Shown one piece after another: positions 1 to 7,895 of a DNA stretch of 64,000 nt. This DNA is from CAZICM01 sp964537685. Its GTDB lineage: Bacteria > Myxococcota_A > Polyangia > Polyangiales > Polyangiaceae. The translations under genes and the position numbers were made by a program. The notes beneath the pieces are model-generated. The model ran no database searches and was not told the DNA's origin. It worked only from the letters and a program-made list of their open reading frames with translations. The DNA lies in the NCBI GenBank assembly GCA_964537685.1, contig CAZICM010000051.1, positions 1 to 64,000 on the forward strand, given 5' to 3'. Each line of letters begins with the position of its first letter. Position 1 is the first letter of the stretch.

Positions 1-912
1 GAGGACGATTTATTGGGTGTTCCCCAAACGGCCAGCGGCGCCGATCCAAAACTCATGCACGCGCTTTCGGTCGCCGAGGCGATGCAAGAACAGCCTGTTT
101 CCTATGGAAAAGCCAAAATGGCCAGCTTGAAAGATCAGCTCCGGATGGGGCAACTCGTCAAGCTGCACAAGGCCGCGCCGCGTTTTCTAAGTGAAACCTC
201 GCTTCAAGTCATCGCCATCGAGCGGGCCAGGCGCATGGACGAAGACTGGAGCGCCGATGTCGTTGAATTTCCTGAGAAACTGCGCTCAGCCGTACTCGAG
301 CGCCTGCGCCACACCAAACAGAGCCCCGAGCGGATCATGCTCCTCGAATGGCTTGAAAAGACGGGCACCGGCCGCAAAGACGCGCTTCGGCTGGCGGTGT
401 CCTCGCTGCGCTCCCACGATATTCCGCAGCCTTTAATCGCCTGGTTCGCGCGTCAGCTTCACAGTCACAACGCCTGGAAAAGCGCTGGCAAGGCCCTCAT
501 CGAAATCTTTATCGAGAGGCGGGCCTTTAGTGAAATGATCGAATTGGCTACCATTTCATTCAATTCGCGCCCCGCGGAAGACGGCGCCGAACAATCCGGC
601 CGGCATTTATTTGAATCGCTGGTGGCCGCGTATATTTCGGCCTTCCTCTCGGCAGCGCGCACGGCATTGGAGCGCGGCCAGCCTCAATATGCCCTGGCCT
701 CTCTCTCGGCGCTCGGATGCCTCGATTTACAGCCCAACCATCTCCGCATGGCCCGGGCGCTCACCTATATTTCAAGCCATCCCGACGTGCTCGCCCTCAT
801 CGATTTCCTTGCCCGCAAAAACCAGCAGCGCCCAGCGCACGCGGCGCATTCGTCCCTAGAAAACGTGGTTGCCGCGGTCCATGCATTTTCAGATGCCGCA
901 CCTGCAAATTAA
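1..912 (+). CDS. Hypothetical alpha-helical protein, 5' end open
   Basis: I do not recognise this protein. The frame is open to the first base of the window, so the gene may begin outside it. A TTG at 13 preceded by GAGGA at 1-5 is the only local start candidate. The 299 residues after that TTG have no signal peptide or membrane segment. They look mostly helical, with alternating hydrophobic and charged residues, as in HEAT- or TPR-like solenoids, but no repeat could be aligned with confidence. It ends 63 bases before the glutaredoxin-fusion start on the same strand. A shared transcript is possible but not shown. Confidence 0.6.
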   Translation, partial: EDDLLGVPQTASGADPKLMHALSVAEAMQEQPVSYGKAKMASLKDQLRMGQLVKLHKAAPRFLSETSLQVIAIERARRMDEDWSADVVEFPEKLRSAVLERLRHTKQSPERIMLLEWLEKTGTGRKDALRLAVSSLRSHDIPQPLIAWFARQLHSHNAWKSAGKALIEIFIERRAFSEMIELATISFNSRPAEDGAEQSGRHLFESLVAAYISAFLSAARTALERGQPQYALASLSALGCLDLQPNHLRMARALTYISSHPDVLALIDFLARKNQQRPAHAAHSSLENVVAAVHAFSDAAPAN

Positions 913-975
913 TACTTCCGTACCGTCACATTTGTGATAGAGAGGCCGGAGCTCAAGCTTTAACAGGTGTTTTCC

Positions 976-1911
976 ATGCCTCTCTCGCAAGATCTCCGCG
1001 ATCAAATCGACAAAACCATCCGCTCGGAGCGCGTCGTTCTTTTTATGAAGGGCACGCGATCCATGCCTCAATGTGGCTTCTCGGCACAGGTGGTGGGCAT
1101 TTTAAACGAATTGGTTGACCAATACCAAACCATTGATGTGCTCAGCAACCCAATGCTTCGAGATGGTATAAAAGAATTTTCGAATTGGCCCACAATTCCC
1201 CAGCTTTATATTGATGGTCAATTCGTTGGAGGTTGTGATATTGTAAAAGAAATGCATGCCGCAGGCGATTTGCACAAAATGCTTGGGGTAAGCGAAGCGG
1301 CGGTCGAAACGCCCTCCATACAAATCACGGAAGCGGCGAAAGCAGCCCTCTTGGAAGCCTCGGGCGATGTCGAGCCAAACGAAGTTTTACACTTGGAAAT
1401 TAGTCCAAAGTTTCAATACGGGCTATTTTTCGGGCCCAAAGCCAAGGGAGAAATCGAAGCCGATGCCGGGGGCATCACGATTTATCTGGATAAGACCAGC
1501 GCGAAGCGGGCCGGCGGCACGGTAATCGACTTTGTGGATGGGCCATCGGGAGCTGCGGGCTTTAAGATTCAGAACCCGAATGAGCCTGCCCGGGCAAAAC
1601 CGCTCTCCGCCCGAGAATTAAAGGCGATGATGGATCGGGGAGCGAATTTTCGGCTCTACGATGTGCGCACGGATGCCGAGCGGGAGCTCGCGATTCTCCC
1701 CAACACGCTGGTATTGAGTGGCAATGCACAGCTCGAGCTCGAGACCACGGAAGACAAGCATCTGACCTTGGTATTTTATTGCCACCACGGCATACGCAGC
1801 GCGGCGGCCTGCGAAAGAGCCTTGTCATTAGGCTTTAAGAATGTGTACAACCTCTCGGGCGGAATCGAAGCCTGGTCACAGACGGTGGATGCTTCCGTTC
1901 CCCGTTATTAA
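976..1911 (+). CDS. Monothiol glutaredoxin / degenerate A-type (IscA-like) / rhodanese fusion
   Basis: Three domains lie in 311 residues. Residues 1-105 are a Grx4/GrxD-type monothiol glutaredoxin with the CGFS active site at C33-S36 and the KGT motif before it. Residues 115-205 resemble an A-type iron-sulfur carrier (HesB/IscA) with the FKIQNPN signature, but all three ligand cysteines are absent, as in the NfuA N-terminal domain. Residues 210-311 are a rhodanese domain whose catalytic Cys (C269) sits in a C-x4-R loop. Known biology: CGFS glutaredoxins share [2Fe-2S] clusters with BolA proteins, and a bolA gene starts 17 bases downstream. I infer a cytosolic iron-sulfur trafficking or sulfur-relay role. 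ATG 976, preceded by AGG at 965-967, is preferred over GTG 967. Confidence 0.9.
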   Translation: MPLSQDLRDQIDKTIRSERVVLFMKGTRSMPQCGFSAQVVGILNELVDQYQTIDVLSNPMLRDGIKEFSNWPTIPQLYIDGQFVGGCDIVKEMHAAGDLHKMLGVSEAAVETPSIQITEAAKAALLEASGDVEPNEVLHLEISPKFQYGLFFGPKAKGEIEADAGGITIYLDKTSAKRAGGTVIDFVDGPSGAAGFKIQNPNEPARAKPLSARELKAMMDRGANFRLYDVRTDAERELAILPNTLVLSGNAQLELETTEDKHLTLVFYCHHGIRSAAACERALSLGFKNVYNLSGGIEAWSQTVDASVPRY

Positions 1912-1927
1912 ACGAAAAGGTCGTCCT

Positions 1928-2185
1928 ATGTCACATCATTTAACGGTATTTCAAGGCTCTGTTACCGACGCAATCCGCGAATCCATTGAAAAAGCCATTG
2001 AAGGCGCGCGGGTGGAGGTCTCGGGCGAAGGAGGCCATTACAATATTGTGGTGGTCTCGGCTTTGTTCGCCGGCAAATCGATGCTGCAGTGCCATCAGAT
2101 GGTGCTGGCCTCGATCGCTCATTTGATGAAGGGGGATTTGGCGCCCGTTCACGCGGTGGATTCGCTAAAAACCCGAAGTAGCTAA
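1928..2185 (+). CDS. bolA: BolA family protein
   Basis: An 85-residue protein with the BolA layout: an N-terminal helix (IRESIEKAI), a strand with GGHYNIVVVS, the F-x-G-KS motif (FAGKSMLQCHQ) and a C-terminal helix ending in HAVDSLKT. BolA proteins bind [2Fe-2S] clusters together with CGFS glutaredoxins and help deliver iron-sulfur clusters. The partner type is encoded just upstream, so the two are probably co-transcribed. ATG 1928 follows AAAAGG with good spacing. A longer frame start at 1841 lies inside the upstream gene and is not credible. The 3' end overlaps the convergent effector gene by 4 bases. Confidence 0.93.
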   Translation: MSHHLTVFQGSVTDAIRESIEKAIEGARVEVSGEGGHYNIVVVSALFAGKSMLQCHQMVLASIAHLMKGDLAPVHAVDSLKTRSS

Positions 2186-3189
2186 GATGGCAGCTCCATA
2201 TCCGGCGCTACCCCTACTCCATCGATAGGAATACCCCCAGGTCCAAAACAGCGCCCGGATATCACCATTTCAAAGCCCAAATCCGAAGCCGGTAGAATGC
2301 CCTGTGCCGTTCCCTTCGGATGCGTGCGCTCCCCCACAAGAGCTGCTCGGCCATGCGCCCGCATACAAGCCGCAAAAATCGTGGCCGCAGAGGCCGTCCC
2401 CCCATCAATGAACAAAGTCAGCGGCATGGTATAGAGCGCTTCACGGGAGGAGCGGCGAACCTGTATATCTCCTTCGCTATCTTCAATTCTGGCAATTTCC
2501 AGCCCCTCATCCAGAAATGATCCAGCCCATCCGATGACCGCATCCAGATCGCCCCCCGGGCATCCCCGCATATCGATAATTATCGATGATGCCCCCATTT
2601 CTTCAAGTTGCTTCATTGCCACAAAAAAGCGTCTCTCCATATCGGAAGGGATGATATGCACCCGCATATAACCCAGCCCTTCATCCGCCATCGCAATCCA
2701 CAAAGCCTCCTCGGGCAAAACACCGGAAATCCGTGTTCCCAGTTCCCTCACATCCGGCAGGGTTAAGCTGGATGCCGCAATGCTTTCCCCCTGCTCACAT
2801 CTCGCATACGTATACACCACATTGACCGCACTCGGCACCACCACCATGCCCACCGCGTTGTTGGCCGAATTTCCCATCGTGGGGCATGTCAAATTCACGG
2901 CCGGCAGCCGATCGATATGTACGATTGGATTCCCCACCAAATAGGTTCCTGTCTTCTTGAACACAGGATGCGCGGTCCCCGCATCGTCCCCAAAAGTCAT
3001 CGGAATGGTGGAACCGATATTGAGAGCATGGACACCCGATACCTTGACAATGGGCGAAAAGCCCACGGCCTGAGCGTTGAGCGCAAAATTCGGGTAAGGA
3101 ATGGGAACAGGTCCGGCAGGCGTGGGGGTAAGGCACACATCCGGAAAGCCAAAATTCATTCCCACGCCGCGATTGGATGCAGGTAGCAT
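2182..3189 (-). CDS. DUF4150 (PAAR-like) protein fused to S41 serine protease, probable T6SS effector
   Basis: Residues 15-120 match the DUF4150/PAAR-like layout: CLTPTPAGPVPIPYPN near the start, then G-S-IPMTFGDDAG and a closing small-residue segment. PAAR-like domains cap the VgrG spike of type VI secretion systems and carry C-terminal effectors. Residues 145-335 form a tail-specific protease (S41, CtpA-like) core: DMRGCPGGDL, GGTASAATIF, GERTHPKGTAQ, and a terminal GIPIDGVGVAPD. The nucleophile Ser (S267) and general-base Lys (K292) are 25 residues apart, as in CtpA/Prc. There is no PDZ domain or signal peptide. It is the last gene of the operon, 8 bases after DUF3540, with no obvious immunity gene. 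ATG 3189 has AGGTG upstream. I infer a protease effector; the target is unknown. Confidence 0.85.
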   Translation of the reverse strand: MLPASNRGVGMNFGFPDVCLTPTPAGPVPIPYPNFALNAQAVGFSPIVKVSGVHALNIGSTIPMTFGDDAGTAHPVFKKTGTYLVGNPIVHIDRLPAVNLTCPTMGNSANNAVGMVVVPSAVNVVYTYARCEQGESIAASSLTLPDVRELGTRISGVLPEEALWIAMADEGLGYMRVHIIPSDMERRFFVAMKQLEEMGASSIIIDMRGCPGGDLDAVIGWAGSFLDEGLEIARIEDSEGDIQVRRSSREALYTMPLTLFIDGGTASAATIFAACMRAHGRAALVGERTHPKGTAQGILPASDLGFEMVISGRCFGPGGIPIDGVGVAPDMELPS

Positions 3190-3197
3190 GGCAACAC

Positions 3198-3743
3198 CTA
3201 TCCTAGATGAACTTCTTTGCCGTTGATCGAGACTTTTTGCTCGGTCACGATGGATGCACTCTTGGCCTGGGTATGGGCCGTACCTTCCACCACGGTATGG
3301 GACTGTCCGGCATGTACACTAATTAAATCTTGCACCCGCTGCCTCAGCGTATTCAGGCTTTGGACGACCTCGGAGGCGATCATTCTCAGCTTCTTGGCGC
3401 TAATACCTACCTGAGGCGAGTGAATGTCCATTTCTCGATCAGCCGATATTTTCAAGCTCCCACCTGCGCGTATTTCCGCATCCGCAGGAAAATTCAGAAT
3501 AGCGCGGCCATTTCCATGAATAACGCCAATGATCCAATACCCCTCTTCCTGGCCGATTACAAGCACAGAATCCCCCACTTGTGGCTCATAGGCATAGGCG
3601 ATGGCGAGACGGGCAAATACCCGGCCGCCCTTGGGAAGCACAACTTCCACCTCGGGGAGAAGCGCGCCCACCACTTCCGCGGGACCTAAATAGAGAGCCA
3701 TCTGAGCGGTTTCTTCGAGTTTTAACTTTGCCACCGTGGACAT
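3198..3743 (-). CDS. DUF3540 domain protein (T6SS effector module)
   Basis: A 181-residue protein matching the DUF3540 family: an N-terminal segment resembling an OB-fold gp5/VgrG-like barrel (YEPQVGDSVLVIGQ, YWIIGVIHGNG), then a repetitive beta segment (AEIRAGGSLKISADREMDI) and a helix (SEVVQSLNTLRQRVQDL). DUF3540 genes commonly sit between DUF2169/pentapeptide genes and DUF4150 effectors in T6SS-linked loci, as here. I infer an adaptor or spike-accessory role. ATG 3743 is chosen because AAAGGA lies just upstream and the start then falls after the end of the preceding gene. The frame extends upstream but would overlap that gene. Confidence 0.82.
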   Translation of the reverse strand: MSTVAKLKLEETAQMALYLGPAEVVGALLPEVEVVLPKGGRVFARLAIAYAYEPQVGDSVLVIGQEEGYWIIGVIHGNGRAILNFPADAEIRAGGSLKISADREMDIHSPQVGISAKKLRMIASEVVQSLNTLRQRVQDLISVHAGQSHTVVEGTAHTQAKSASIVTEQKVSINGKEVHLG

Positions 3744-3759
3744 TGTTCGTTCCTTTCCC

Positions 3760-5439
3760 CTAGACGGCTTCAGGCGGAGGTGGCCGATAGGCTTCCGCTT
3801 CAAGGCGATCGACATCCGTGCGCCGCAGCGCCGTAAGATTTGCCCCCGAAAACACCGCTCCCGCATCCTTTACATTGTGAAACAGCGCGGTGAACAGCCC
3901 CGCATACGAAAAATCCGCGTTCCGAAGGTCCGCATGAGAGAAATCGGCGTAATCCAATCGGGCCGAGTGAAAGAGCGAGCTCGACGCATTCCCCCGAACC
4001 CATAGCGTTTCCCGAAGATCGGCCTGCTGAAAATTACAGAGAGATGCATCTGCCCCATTCCAGATGGAGTGACGGAGCATGGCATGGGTCAGCTTGGCCT
4101 TGGGTAGAATTGCGTCGCCAAAGAACGCGCCCTTGGCCTGCGCGCCGGATAAATCGGCGGAATCCAGCCGGGTACGCGCAAAACAAGCTTGGGTCAGCGT
4201 GGCTTGGCTAAGCCTTGCCCCGCTCATGTCCGCGTCGCTAAAATCGGCATGGGTAAAATCGCAATGGCTTAGATTCATTCCCCGGAGGTCGGACTTTAGA
4301 AAGGAACAGCGCTGCATGGAGAGGCCCTGTAAACGAAGCGGTCTTAAGTCCATGCCCCCAAAATCGACGGTCTTAAAGGTAGCCCGCTCGAAGATGGCCC
4401 CCATAAGCGAAGCCCCCGCGAGATTTGCCCCCCAAAGAAATGCGTGGGAAAGCTTTGTCTCGTAGAAAACGGCCTTCTCCAAATTGGTCATGACCATCCT
4501 CGCCCCCTCCAAATTCGAATAGGACAAGTCCGCTTCCATAAGCATGCTCATCTCTAGATCTTGACCCGAGAGATCGGCATGCGCCATCGTTGCCCCCACC
4601 AAAATAGCTCTCTTCAAGTTGGCCCCTGAAAAATTGGCCCCCGAGAGATCGCACCGGGAAAGGTCGGCCATTTCAAGCCGGCTTCCGGCAAAAGAGGCAT
4701 TGCGCAAACATACTCCCTTCAAGGAACTAAAGAACAAATCCTTGGAACTGAGATCTGCGACATCGCTCTCTCCCTCCTCGGGGGGAAGCTCGGCCTCGCC
4801 TTGACGCTGCCTGTCCAAATTGCTTAATCTTGCCCCATCAAAACAACATTTCTGCAAACTCTTTGGCAGTGTTGCCCCCCGCAGATCCGCTTCGGAAAAG
4901 ATCAGGGCATCGATGGAAGCGTCATTGAAGTCCGCCCGCACCAAATTGGCCTTCAAGAACATGGATTGCTCGATACGCGCGCCACGGAGAGACGCCTCTT
5001 TGAGCAGAGAACCGCGAAAAGAGGACTGAATCACCGAACTGGAGGATAGATCGGCCCGCGACAAATCGCTTTCATCCAGCGCGCTTTCTGAAAAGGTTGA
5101 ACCATAAAAGCGCGCCCCGGCCAAGTTCACCGACGCAAATACGGCCTTGGATAGATCTGCCTCAGAAAAATCCGCTTGGATAAGCGCGGATCGCAGAAAC
5201 TTCGCGCCGATCAATCTTCCTTTTGAAAAGACAGCCCCATTCAAAGAAGAATTTAAGATCTGAATCTCGCTGAGATCTGCCCCGCTTAAATTGGATCCAT
5301 CCAGCCTAGCCTGAAACAGCCTGATGCCCACCAGCCTAAGCCCGCGCAAATCCTGATTCGACAGGTCCACGTCCACAAAGGTTTGGCCTTCAAAGCTTTC
5401 CCCCGCCCGAAGCCTGTCAAGTAGCTCTTGGGAATTCAC
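3760..5439 (-). CDS. Pentapeptide-repeat protein (T6SS effector module)
   Basis: Almost all 559 residues are A(D/N)LxX pentapeptide repeats, which fold into a right-handed quadrilateral beta-helix. A non-repeat break near residues 205-230 (RQRQGEAELPPEEGE) divides it into two solenoids. The GTG start overlaps the stop of the DUF2169 gene as GTGA, indicating translational coupling. The position between DUF2169 and DUF3540 is typical of T6SS accessory loci, where pentapeptide proteins are thought to act as adaptors or chaperones for DUF4150 effectors. The specific role here is inference. Many long antisense frames exist across it and are repeat artefacts. Confidence 0.88.
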   Translation of the reverse strand: MNSQELLDRLRAGESFEGQTFVDVDLSNQDLRGLRLVGIRLFQARLDGSNLSGADLSEIQILNSSLNGAVFSKGRLIGAKFLRSALIQADFSEADLSKAVFASVNLAGARFYGSTFSESALDESDLSRADLSSSSVIQSSFRGSLLKEASLRGARIEQSMFLKANLVRADFNDASIDALIFSEADLRGATLPKSLQKCCFDGARLSNLDRQRQGEAELPPEEGESDVADLSSKDLFFSSLKGVCLRNASFAGSRLEMADLSRCDLSGANFSGANLKRAILVGATMAHADLSGQDLEMSMLMEADLSYSNLEGARMVMTNLEKAVFYETKLSHAFLWGANLAGASLMGAIFERATFKTVDFGGMDLRPLRLQGLSMQRCSFLKSDLRGMNLSHCDFTHADFSDADMSGARLSQATLTQACFARTRLDSADLSGAQAKGAFFGDAILPKAKLTHAMLRHSIWNGADASLCNFQQADLRETLWVRGNASSSLFHSARLDYADFSHADLRNADFSYAGLFTALFHNVKDAGAVFSGANLTALRRTDVDRLEAEAYRPPPPEAV

Positions 5440-7868
5440 AGGACGCGCTCCAGCGTGGACTTTTTCAGGTTGCTATCGGTAAAATCGGTGTTTGAGCCCG
5501 ATGTGCCCACAAAAGTGGCCATGTACAGATTCGCCTTCACCATCCTGGTCCGGTTTAGGCGGGCATAAGAAAAATCAGCCTGGAGCAGGTTCGCCTGCGT
5601 CGCATCCGCGTTCTCGAGTTTCGCCTTGTAAAATCGGGCCATGGGCAGATTGGCCCGGACAAATAGCGTAGAATTGGCTTGCACCTTGCTAAAATGCGCG
5701 TTGGTGAAATCCACATGGCGAAAATCCGCGTAGTCCAATACCGCCCCCTCAAAGCTTAGCTTATCCCCTGATGCCCCCCAAACGATCGCATGGCTCAGAT
5801 TTGCCTTGGCAAAACTTGCTCCCCCCAATTTCGCTCCCTTAAATCTTGCTCTTCTTGCAACTGTTTCAGAAAAAAGCGCATTCACAAGAAATGATCCATC
5901 CAACAGGGCATCATCCATCTGGGCTTCACCAAAGTCCACATGTTCAAAATTTGCCCCCTCCGCCTTTAATCCATGTAGCTTGGCCCTGGCAAATATCGCA
6001 TAAGCGCCTTTGGCTTTGCTCAATATGGCCCCTGTTAAATCCGCATCCTCAAAAAAGGCCATTTCCAGAAGAGCCTCTGAAAAATCGGCCTGTTTGGCCA
6101 ATACATGCGCAGCATTGGCCCGGTAAAAGTCGGCTCCCCCAAGTCTTGCCCCCGAAAGATTGGCCTTAAAGAGCACCGTGTCCCTTAGATTTGCACCGCG
6201 CAGATTCGCTCCCGCCAAATTGGCCCGGGTCAGAATTGCTCCCTCGAAATTGGCTCCGCTTAGGTCCATCCCCTGAAAATCAACACCCGTGAAATCCCGA
6301 TCGGATAAATCGCGCCCAGGCCCGGGCTCATCCGTGGACAGCGGCCCAAGCGGTGGCGTGTAGGCCGGATCGAGCTCCTTCCAGCGCGGATCATGAGGAA
6401 CAGCTTCAAGTTCAGTGACTTTACTCTCAATGCGCCGACGCTCATCCGGGGGAATATCCTGACGATTAAGGCTCTCTTTAACTTTCCCCACTTCCTCCAG
6501 CAGCTTGCGCATCGACTTGCGCAGACCCAGCGGCGGCATTCCTCCCGGCTTTTGAACCCTCGACATCGGTGGACTATCATCGAGTTGCTGTGCAGCTTTA
6601 TCGAGGTCGGGCGTAATGTCCTGATGAGGCGCTGCTTTCTCCCGGGCTTCCGCGATTCGCTTCTGGAGTTCTTCGGTAATTTTCGCACCAAAAGCCCCCA
6701 ATTGCTGATCGACTCGCGCGGAGATCGGGTCCAAATCCGTGCGCAGAGGAGGCGGATTGCCTTCGCGGATTGCCTTTTGACGCTGAATCACCTCTTCGAA
6801 ATGCTCGGGCAGCGCATCCGCCAACCCCACGGGATCTTTCTCGAAAGCCGTCAATATCTCGCGGTAATACTCCTCGGAAAGAGGCTTCTTTCCAAGAGGT
6901 TCCGATGCAACCAGCAGTGTCTTGATATCCTCAAAATCGAGATCGCGCACTTCCGCGGCGCCCCTAAAACTCAGCTCGATCACATTGCGATCCAGATCGG
7001 CCAGCAAGGTATCCAGCACCGTACCAAGCTCCCGGAAGCGGCCTTCGGTATCATTGACAAATGCCCGGATCCGTATTCCCGGCAGCTTTACCCGAAGCGT
7101 TGGCTCACGCTCGTGCAAATTCTGAAAGACCAGCTCCTCGTCGCCCTTTAAATAGCCCGATATCTGTTGATCGGCCGGTGCCTCCTGAAAATACGACCAA
7201 TCGAAATCCTCGGCATAAAAAGGCGCTCTCGTCTCGCGCCACGCCTTTCCATATTGCTTCCCCATCTTTCCCACGCGCTGGGGCCATGCTGCATTGATGG
7301 GTCCAAATCCCGCTACTTCAATCTTTTGCCCCCGGCTCTTCATCGGATCATGAGGATATTCTACCCGGGGCAACTCATCACCAAATCCCTTGCCCACAGG
7401 GTTTTTCGCAAATCCCGGACCTCCATAGGCATTTGCGTAGCTCAGGGGCATTTTCGTAAAAGGAGCCGGAGACGATGCCATGGCTCCCGGCATTGCGTCG
7501 GAAAATACCCGCCTTCCCAGCACCCGAAGCGTCTTGTTCCATGCTCCCACAGAAAAACGGACCAAACACTCAGGCAGAGGCTTATCGCCGGCTACATGAC
7601 AATGCCCCTTTAAAAACACTTCGGCATTTAGCTTGATATCCGCGAAATCACTGGGGAAAATACATTCCCCCAACATATCGGTATCGTCTTCCGCGAAGAC
7701 ATCACCGCTTAGAAAACGCTGTTCGGTCATGCCCTCGATGGGAAGCAGCGCACCCCCCGGCTGAATGGAAAAGCTTGCCCTAACCACCAGCATCAGCTCC
7801 GGCCGGGGAGGCCGCCTGGATATAAGCTTTGTCCCTATCAGAAAGGGCGTGAGGTTCTTCTTTAGCAT
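5436..7868 (-). CDS. DUF2169 domain protein with C-terminal pentapeptide repeats (T6SS effector adaptor-like)
   Basis: Residues 1-330 are a DUF2169 domain: K-LTPFLIGTK start, RPELMLVVRASF, the LPLSYANAYGG-type motif (here MPLSYANAYGGPGF), and FGPINAAWPQR. Residues 380-520 form a charged linker with coiled-coil potential. Residues 530-810 are A(N/D)L pentapeptide repeats. DUF2169 proteins are known from T6SS vgrG/effector islands, where they appear to help load effectors on the spike. The gene follows the spike-like gene by 27 bases and is coupled to the next pentapeptide gene by a GTGA overlap. It is probably cytosolic, having no signal peptide. Confidence 0.87.
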   Translation of the reverse strand: MLKKNLTPFLIGTKLISRRPPRPELMLVVRASFSIQPGGALLPIEGMTEQRFLSGDVFAEDDTDMLGECIFPSDFADIKLNAEVFLKGHCHVAGDKPLPECLVRFSVGAWNKTLRVLGRRVFSDAMPGAMASSPAPFTKMPLSYANAYGGPGFAKNPVGKGFGDELPRVEYPHDPMKSRGQKIEVAGFGPINAAWPQRVGKMGKQYGKAWRETRAPFYAEDFDWSYFQEAPADQQISGYLKGDEELVFQNLHEREPTLRVKLPGIRIRAFVNDTEGRFRELGTVLDTLLADLDRNVIELSFRGAAEVRDLDFEDIKTLLVASEPLGKKPLSEEYYREILTAFEKDPVGLADALPEHFEEVIQRQKAIREGNPPPLRTDLDPISARVDQQLGAFGAKITEELQKRIAEAREKAAPHQDITPDLDKAAQQLDDSPPMSRVQKPGGMPPLGLRKSMRKLLEEVGKVKESLNRQDIPPDERRRIESKVTELEAVPHDPRWKELDPAYTPPLGPLSTDEPGPGRDLSDRDFTGVDFQGMDLSGANFEGAILTRANLAGANLRGANLRDTVLFKANLSGARLGGADFYRANAAHVLAKQADFSEALLEMAFFEDADLTGAILSKAKGAYAIFARAKLHGLKAEGANFEHVDFGEAQMDDALLDGSFLVNALFSETVARRARFKGAKLGGASFAKANLSHAIVWGASGDKLSFEGAVLDYADFRHVDFTNAHFSKVQANSTLFVRANLPMARFYKAKLENADATQANLLQADFSYARLNRTRMVKANLYMATFVGTSGSNTDFTDSNLKKSTLERVL

Positions 7869-7895
7869 GGGAGCCCAGCGATGCCCTTAACCCAA

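Noticed and set aside
6393..7151. Long plus-strand frame (252 aa) opposite the DUF2169 gene
   Set aside because: It is antisense to a coding gene with clear domains, has no recognisable motif, and its composition mirrors the real gene.
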